64,000 nucleotides of DNA from Bifidobacterium sp. (GTDB lineage: Bacteria; Actinomycetota; Actinomycetes; Actinomycetales; Bifidobacteriaceae). Where the stretch lies: the NCBI GenBank assembly GCA_022640915.1, contig JALCCT010000003.1:85877-149876 (forward strand), given 5' to 3'. The position numbers and the translations under genes were made by a program. Within the stretch, counting starts at the first letter, position 1. Each line of letters begins with the position of its first letter. The notes beneath the pieces are model-generated. The model did no database searches. It was given only the letters and a program-made list of their open reading frames with translations, and was not told the origin of the DNA. Positions 58,280 through 64,000 of the stretch are shown one piece after another.

Positions 58280-58816
58280 ATGGCATTCGTCGATCGCTAC
58301 CAGCGCAGGCTGAGGGAGTATCGGACGCTGCTCAACCTGCTCAGAACGCCGAAGTTCCGCACGTTGATAGCGTCCGCACTCGGGTCTGAGCAAATGTCGG
58401 CGGCACCGCTGCTGGATGCTCCGCTGAACCAGATCAGCTGGCTCAACTGCACGCGGGATGAGTCTGCTCACCTGCTTGCGCGCACGAAGTCGGACGTCGA
58501 GGATCTGATGGCCGGGGAATCGATTCTGCTGTGCGAGCGGATATCGGTTATGCCGCAGAATGCAGAGCGCAGAGAGCAGATAATCCGTGCGGTCTTCATG
58601 CGGATTTTCGAGTATTCTTCGCGTTCCTGGCTGTCCGAGGCGGAACTGAATGCCAAGCTGTCCATGCTGGTTGAGGACGTCGTCGACATCCGCCGCTACG
58701 GCGTGGACAATCGCATCATCATGCGCACTGCGGATGGGAAGAGATATTGGTTGGCGAAGCGGCCAGTGAATGCTTTGGCTGATTCGTCGAATGCCGCGTC
58801 GAACAATCAGTTGTGA
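58280..58816 (+). CDS. DUF2087-like winged-helix protein
   Basis: MPQNAERREQIIRAVFMRIF...SEAELNAKLSMLVEDVVDIRRYGVDNRIIMRTADGKRYWL. Confidence 0.6.
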   Translation: MAFVDRYQRRLREYRTLLNLLRTPKFRTLIASALGSEQMSAAPLLDAPLNQISWLNCTRDESAHLLARTKSDVEDLMAGESILLCERISVMPQNAERREQIIRAVFMRIFEYSSRSWLSEAELNAKLSMLVEDVVDIRRYGVDNRIIMRTADGKRYWLAKRPVNALADSSNAASNNQL

Positions 58817-58874
58817 AGCGGAGAACGGTGCTGAAGCCCGACGGACGAATCCGTCGCTTGCCGAGATAATTCGT

Positions 58875-58923
58875 CAGTATATATTCACAGCAGCGGTGTT
58901 CCCGCTGCTGTGAATATATACTG
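58875..58923. terminator. 22-bp perfect inverted repeat between convergent genes (putative bidirectional terminator)
   Basis: CAGTATATATTCACAGCAGCGG-TGTTC-CCGCTGCTGTGAATATATACTG. Confidence 0.65.
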
Positions 58924-58949
58924 TGCACCTATCGCTTGTTGCCGTCTGA

Positions 58950-59447
58950 CTATGCGGCCGTGCGCTGTTCCGGCGCAGCGGCTTTCGATGTGGCGCCGTA
59001 CCCACGCGCTTGGCAATCGGCGCACAGCCCGTGCAGGACGAGATCGCCTGAATCGACTTGGAATCCCTGATTCGCCGCAGCAGCGACATCGGCGTCGTTG
59101 ACCGGAAGAATGTCAAGATCGAAGATGCGGCCGCATTGCCGGCACACCATATGAGCATGCGGATGCCGCTGTCCGGTGTCGTACAGCACAGGTCCCTCGG
59201 CCAGCGCCATTTTGCGCACGATACCCATGTCGGCGAACAAGTCGAGCGTGGCGTACACGGTTGGCAGCGAAATGCCGGGCATAGTGTCTTCGAGCCGGCG
59301 CTGCACGTCCACGGCACTCAGATGCTGCGGGGAGGAGGCGACAATGCGGTAGATGAGCTGGCGCTGCGGGGTGTTGCGCAGCCCCCGGTCATGCAGCAGA
59401 CCGTCGAGGTCCCGCGTTCCGCGCTGTTCCTTCATTTCCGTGTCCAT
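58950..59447 (-). CDS. Fur family transcriptional regulator
   Basis: RNTPQRQLIYRIVASSPQHLSAVDV, HPHAHMVCRQCGRIFD, CADC. Confidence 0.92.
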   Translation of the reverse strand: MDTEMKEQRGTRDLDGLLHDRGLRNTPQRQLIYRIVASSPQHLSAVDVQRRLEDTMPGISLPTVYATLDLFADMGIVRKMALAEGPVLYDTGQRHPHAHMVCRQCGRIFDLDILPVNDADVAAAANQGFQVDSGDLVLHGLCADCQARGYGATSKAAAPEQRTAA

Positions 59448-59559
59448 AACACATCATGATAGCAGTGTGTTGCTTTTATTTCCATAGTTTCTTTTCTTTA
59501 ATTTGCGCATTAGTAAAAAATGATTAAGATAAGAAGCGAATAAAGATTGGAGAGCCAAT

Positions 59560-60252
59560 ATGGTCATGGAAAACGGTGCGGCAGTAGATGCATTCGGGGT
59601 GCTCGGTGCCCGTACTCGTGGTGCGCAAGCCGGTGCAAGGGTGTCGGGTTCTGCTGTTGCAGCCCAAGGAGCGACATATCCCGCGTCTGCGGATAACGCA
59701 AAAACGTTGTCCGAAAAACAGGAGACGGGAAGGTGCGAAACCGGTGACTCGGCCAACGACAGATCCGGGCATTTCCCCTACGGCATCGATCATGATAAGT
59801 TCGTGCTGCAATATGTCCAGCCTGGCTTGGTGGGACTTATCGACGGCACTGTCAGCTCGTTGGCGCCGATTTTCGCCGCAGCCGTATCTTCCAGCCCGAA
59901 GACGGCGTTCCTCGTGGGTATGGCCACTGCGCTCGGCGCGGGCGTGAGCATGGGGTGGTCTGAAGCGCTCTCCGACACCGGTAAGACCACGGGCCGCGGT
60001 TCGGCCATCGTGCGCGGCGCAATCACCGGTGGCATGACCACTATCGGTGGCACGTTCCATACGTTGCCGTTCCTCATTTCCAGCTTGCAGGTGTCGTTGC
60101 TTGTCGCACTTGTCGTGGTCGCCATCGAGCTTCTCGTGATCGCGTGGGTTCGCTACCGCTTCCTGCATGTGCCCATCAAGAACTCGCTCCTCGTCGTTAC
60201 GCTCGGCGGCGTGATCGTGCTCGCTATAGGCCTGCTGTTAGGCGAAAGCTGA
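59560..60252 (+). CDS. VIT1/CCC1-family membrane protein (iron/manganese transporter-like)
   Basis: QPGLVGLIDGTVSSLAPIFAAA, GMATALGAGVSMGWSEALSD; divergent from Fur. Confidence 0.8.
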   Translation: MVMENGAAVDAFGVLGARTRGAQAGARVSGSAVAAQGATYPASADNAKTLSEKQETGRCETGDSANDRSGHFPYGIDHDKFVLQYVQPGLVGLIDGTVSSLAPIFAAAVSSSPKTAFLVGMATALGAGVSMGWSEALSDTGKTTGRGSAIVRGAITGGMTTIGGTFHTLPFLISSLQVSLLVALVVVAIELLVIAWVRYRFLHVPIKNSLLVVTLGGVIVLAIGLLLGES

Positions 60253-60415
60253 CGATTGGTTCGCTGGCATAGCGCAGGTGCGCGGCTGTGCGTTTGATTG
60301 CAGCGATGCCAGCGGCAGGTTCATGGCTGATGACCTCATGGCGAGCTTCTCGTGCATCATGATATTCGTTGAAGACGTCCTGAGCCATGCGGATACTATG
60401 TGTCGATAGTGCGAT

Positions 60416-61159
60416 ATGCGATGGCATATGCATGTGGAAGGGATGAACATGGCTCGGGTTTCGCGGCGTAGGCCGGTGGCGAATACATCAGCGGTGAGGA
60501 CGTCCACACGGCTAGCTGTAGTGTGGCGCTTGGCGATTGTGATCTCGGGCGGCTTTGCGTTGGTGCGTTCGTATCGCCCGTTCTCAGACCATCCAAACAC
60601 GGGCATGTTCCGTTATTTCACAAATCTGAGCAATGCCGCTGCGATCCTGTATTTCGCCTGCGCACTGCTCGTCATGGTGATGCCTGCATATCGGCCTGGC
60701 CGCAAGATCCTGTGGCGCCCGCTCAAGAATATGCTGATGATGGGTCTACTCGTGACCATGCTGATCGCCCAGGTGCTGCTCAACGGCATCTGGACGGATG
60801 GCAAAGTCAACCCGTCCCTGCTGTTCCTCCATCTGATCACTCCGCTGATGATGCTGCTCGACTGGCTGTTCTTCGATGCTAAGGGTGCGATGCGATCGTG
60901 GGAACCTGTCGTATGGTTGCTGTGGCCCTTCGCATATCTTGTCGTCACGCTGATTCTCGCCCCGATCTCGCCGATCCGCATGGAGAACGGCAAATACACT
61001 GAATACCCGTATGGGTTCATCGACGTGGCTGCACTCGGCCCGGTCCGGGTCGCCGTGAACGTCGTCGTGTTGCTGGTCCTTTTCATCATCCTTGGCTATA
61101 TCATCTTCGGTATCGATCATTTGCTTAAGACGTTGCTTCGCCGAGGGCACCGTGCTTAG
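60416..61159 (+). CDS. Pr6Pr-family membrane protein
   Basis: FRYFTNLSNAAAILYFACALLV, LLFLHLITPLMMLLDWLFFD. Confidence 0.75.
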   Translation: MRWHMHVEGMNMARVSRRRPVANTSAVRTSTRLAVVWRLAIVISGGFALVRSYRPFSDHPNTGMFRYFTNLSNAAAILYFACALLVMVMPAYRPGRKILWRPLKNMLMMGLLVTMLIAQVLLNGIWTDGKVNPSLLFLHLITPLMMLLDWLFFDAKGAMRSWEPVVWLLWPFAYLVVTLILAPISPIRMENGKYTEYPYGFIDVAALGPVRVAVNVVVLLVLFIILGYIIFGIDHLLKTLLRRGHRA

Positions 61160-61279
61160 ACGGGTTTAGCGCATGCCCGGTTTGCTCATGCCTCGCATCG
61201 AATGGGGTATGCGCGAGTAGGCCGGGCACTATGGTGCAGTATCGGGCTGTATTCTTGCGTCGCAGAATTCGACGATAAC

Positions 61280-62080
61280 TTACCGGTCCCGGTGCGGGCC
61301 GCGATGCCTGCGCGAGTCATGATGGTCGTCTTGCAAGTCGCGGGGATCGCCGGAATTCCTCGGGGTCCCGTGCACGCGTGAGCGTGCGCGGCGGACATCG
61401 TTGCTGTCGAAACGATTCAGTGACGCGCCGTCGTGATGAAAATCAATGCTGCGCGCAAAACGTTCGAACATGGCACGGCGGCTTTTCACGACTTCGCGCG
61501 TTTCGGCAGGGAGCGTCGATTCGTAGGACTCGACGATGCGCGCTAGGTATCCGTTTAGCGTATCGAGCTCCTCGTCGTTGAGGCACTCGAGCATCGCAGT
61601 TGATCGATCGGGGTTGTCTTCAATGCATTCTGCTGCTTTGGCGCCTTGTGCGGTCAAGGTCACGAGCATGACGCGTTTGTCGCCCTCAGAGGCGGTCCGG
61701 CTGACATAGCCCCCGTCTTCGAGCTTTCTGAGCAGTTCGGCCATGGCCTGCCGACTCATGCCCATCATAAAGGTGAGATCCTTCTGGCTGACCTGCCCAG
61801 CGACTTGCAGCGCTGTAAGCACACGTCCTTGTCCGTGCCGTGGGTCGGCAAAGCGCAGTCCGCGCCGCCTGCCTGACTCGCCTCCGGCATGGAGGCGATG
61901 CCCGCTGAAATGGGCACGCGCCATGCTGTAGGCCATCATGCGGGCGATCCAGCCCAGCCGGTCGAGAACCTCGTTCTTTGTCTCGTTGTCTGGATTTTCG
62001 CAGCGTCCTGCGCTCGTGTCTTCTGGGCCGGTGCACATTTCATCGCCACCGTTGGACTCCGAGTTGGCGTCGTTGCTCAT
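61280..62080 (-). CDS. MarR family transcriptional regulator
   Basis: GQGRVLTALQVAGQVSQKDLTFMMGMSRQAMAELLRKLEDGGYVSRTASEGDKRVMLVTLTAQG. Confidence 0.9.
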   Translation of the reverse strand: MSNDANSESNGGDEMCTGPEDTSAGRCENPDNETKNEVLDRLGWIARMMAYSMARAHFSGHRLHAGGESGRRRGLRFADPRHGQGRVLTALQVAGQVSQKDLTFMMGMSRQAMAELLRKLEDGGYVSRTASEGDKRVMLVTLTAQGAKAAECIEDNPDRSTAMLECLNDEELDTLNGYLARIVESYESTLPAETREVVKSRRAMFERFARSIDFHHDGASLNRFDSNDVRRARSRVHGTPRNSGDPRDLQDDHHDSRRHRGPHRDR

Positions 62081-62934
62081 CGTCGATTCTCCTGGTTCGA
62101 TTCGCAACCGCTGCCGGTCGCGGCTGTTGACGCGGCGGTTTGCGCCGAAACGTTCCGCGTATTCAGGAGAGCTTCCGGCTCGTCCTGATAAAGAGACGGG
62201 GAGCGGTGTTTGCCGTGGCGAGACTGTGGTGGCATAGCGAAACCCTCCGATGCACAGCGGTAATGCTCCATTGCCGAATGCTGCCATGCGGCAATGCTCG
62301 GTGGCGTCCAGGAGAGCGCATCGGCTCCAGACGCAATGGTTTCAAGCATGGAATCTGGCGTGCCGCCGCCTGTGGCGATGAGTGGGACCAGAGGGTAGCG
62401 TTGTTTTATCTCGCGAACCACATGCGGAGTCTTCCCTCCTGCGGCGACATTGATGATTGCGGCGCCGGCGTCGATCTTTTCGTCCACGAGGCCGTTGCAG
62501 GCAGTCACTGTGGCGATGACGGGCACATTGACCGCTCTTGACACGTCATAGACTGTGGCTGTGGGCGAAGGGGCATTGAGTACCACTCCTGAAACGCCTT
62601 GCATTTCGGCAATCATCGCCAGCTGAATCACGCGCGGGCCGGTTGTCGTACCGCCTCCTACGCCGACAAAAAGCGGTGCCCGTGCCACACTCAGCAACGC
62701 CTGGGTGATTGTCGGATCCCCGGTGAAGGGATATACCGCCAGAATCGCGTCGGCATTGGTGTTGCGGGCTATCGCTGCGTCGGTGGTGAATGCAAAGGAG
62801 CGCAGAAGCCGCCCCTGCACAACGATTCCCGGGCTCTGCGAGACCTGTTCAGGAATGCGCGCGGCGGAGGAGCTCAGGCGGTTCTCAACCGGTAGCGGCT
62901 GACGCATAGTAGCTTCGGACTCATGTATTGTCAT
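62077..62934 (-). CDS. TIM-barrel phosphate-binding-type protein of unknown function
   Basis: PLFVGVGGGTTTGPRVIQLAMIAEMQGVSGVVLNAP, AGAAIINVAAG, LIATGGGTPDSMLETIASGADALSW; ATGA overlap with marR. Confidence 0.6.
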   Translation of the reverse strand: MTIHESEATMRQPLPVENRLSSSAARIPEQVSQSPGIVVQGRLLRSFAFTTDAAIARNTNADAILAVYPFTGDPTITQALLSVARAPLFVGVGGGTTTGPRVIQLAMIAEMQGVSGVVLNAPSPTATVYDVSRAVNVPVIATVTACNGLVDEKIDAGAAIINVAAGGKTPHVVREIKQRYPLVPLIATGGGTPDSMLETIASGADALSWTPPSIAAWQHSAMEHYRCASEGFAMPPQSRHGKHRSPSLYQDEPEALLNTRNVSAQTAASTAATGSGCESNQENRR

Positions 62935-62990
62935 GCCGTCCTCCTTTATGGTGTCGGGTCAGGATGTCTGAATCAACGTCCAGGATATGT

Positions 62991-63055
62991 TATGTAAGGT
63001 ACCTGACAGAATGACAGCATACAATTTCGAAAAAATATGTCAAGCACCTTACATA
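62991..63055. promoter_or_regulatory. Paired inverted operator sites upstream of the marR operon and DUF488 gene
   Basis: TATGTAAGGTACCTGACA (62991-63008) and TGTCAAGCACCTTACATA (63038-63055). Confidence 0.65.
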
Positions 63056-63123
63056 TTTTTGGCGTGTCACGACAATGCTCTGGATCTGTGCGCAATGTCG
63101 CAACGCCGACGATGATGGAAGTC

Positions 63124-63477
63124 ATGATCCTTGTGATTAAGAGAGTCTACGATCCTGCCGCAGATTGCGACGGTTTCCGTGTTCTTGTCGATCGGCTTTG
63201 GCCTCGAGGAGTGTCGAAAAGCAAGGCCAAGCTCGGTTTGTGGCTCAAGGCGATTGGCCCTTCGACTGATTTGCGCAAGTGGTTTGGACACGATCCCGCA
63301 CGCTTCGAGGAATTCCGAGCGCGCTATATTCGAGAATTGGACGGCAACCCGGCGGTCAGTGAGCTTGCCAGCATCTGCAAGGAGCATGACATGGTGACGT
63401 TGCTCTACGCGGCGAAAGACCCCGAGCACAACCAGGCTGTGGTGCTGCGCGACTATCTCGCTGCCCGGTTGGCGTGA
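63124..63477 (+). CDS. DUF488 family protein
   Basis: IKRVYDPAADCDGFRVLVDRLWPRGVSKSKAKLGLWLKAIGPSTDLRKWFGHDP. Confidence 0.9.
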   Translation: MILVIKRVYDPAADCDGFRVLVDRLWPRGVSKSKAKLGLWLKAIGPSTDLRKWFGHDPARFEEFRARYIRELDGNPAVSELASICKEHDMVTLLYAAKDPEHNQAVVLRDYLAARLA

Positions 63478-63837
63478 CGAGACGGTAATACGGGCGGCGG
63501 GGGAGCGCTGAGGACTGTCCTAGCTGCGTCCATGGATCGGCAATAGCATCGCCAGGCAGCTGGTCGAGGCGAGGGGCATCCACGAGATAATGTGCGCGGC
63601 GCGAATCTTCTGGGCTAGCTGATGCTGACGGTAACGGGGACATTCAGCGTGCGTGACAAAGAGCCATATGCATTCGATGGTGTCGGTCGCTGAATTCAAT
63701 GAAGGCCACATATACAGGTTGTGTGAGTTCGAAGCCAACCGTGCATTCCCCTACGGAAACAGCTGGGTGGCGCTCGGGCGAGACTTAGATCCTCAAACTT
63801 GAGTCACTCATGCTCAAGTTTTGTTCACTCGCGGTAA

Positions 63838-63986
63838 AACCGGGGAATGACAGGAGTCCCCATCGGTTGAGAGCAGTGAAAGGAACAAACGGGAGCTCCC
63901 CAAAAGGGACTCCGGGAACGACGGCGAGAGCGTCCGGCAGCGATGTCGGCCGCTTACCGAACCGTTTCTCTCAACGATGCAAGGAG
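63838..63986 (+). promoter_or_regulatory. Structured 5' leader (riboswitch-like) of a gene starting at 63995
   Basis: Serial hairpins plus long-range GTTGAGAG/CTCTCAAC pairing adjacent to AAGGAG Shine-Dalgarno and ATG at 63995. Confidence 0.5.
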
Positions 63987-64000
63987 TATCGATTATGGCT

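Noticed and set aside
1-64000. CRISPR array or cas genes
   Set aside because: No regularly spaced direct repeats or Cas motifs were seen.
1-64000. Insertion sequences/phage integrases
   Set aside because: No intact transposase, integrase or terminal inverted repeats recognised.

Overview
The window is a high-GC actinobacterial chromosome segment. Gene content and protein wording (PflB/PflA, tig-ClC-clpP1-clpP2-clpX, MetY, anchor-less Frd/SdhAB, dprA-comM) fit Bifidobacterium or a close relative. Most of it is ordinary core genome: RelA/SpoT, NadE, Pfl, RNase D, trigger factor, Clp, NhaA, DprA/ComM, PdxY, MetY, ProC, YchF, Fur/VIT. The parts most worth a second look are: (1) a translationally coupled hipB-hipA-HhH-GPD DNA glycosylase operon (55.3-57.6 kb); (2) an AT-richer accessory island (11.7-17.4 kb) with a coupled ABC-2 exporter, an RsgA-like GTPase, an MFS gene broken by an in-frame TGA, and a 61-aa peptide ending GGVITLCGTCQ, flanked by two copies of a 10-bp-stem/5-nt-loop hairpin with compensatory changes; (3) a 913-aa tandem histidine kinase whose second module lost the phospho-acceptor His and the ATPase domain; (4) a zinc-independent ribosomal-protein paralog operon (L28, L33, S14, L31B, L36, L32) with a Zur-box-like site and a divergent CobW-like gene with a degenerate P-loop; (5) several long hairpins or operators, including a riboswitch-like 5' leader at the right edge. 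No CRISPR array, transposase or rRNA was seen; one tRNA-Arg is present. All assignments come from reading the sequence and recalled family motifs. No database search was run.
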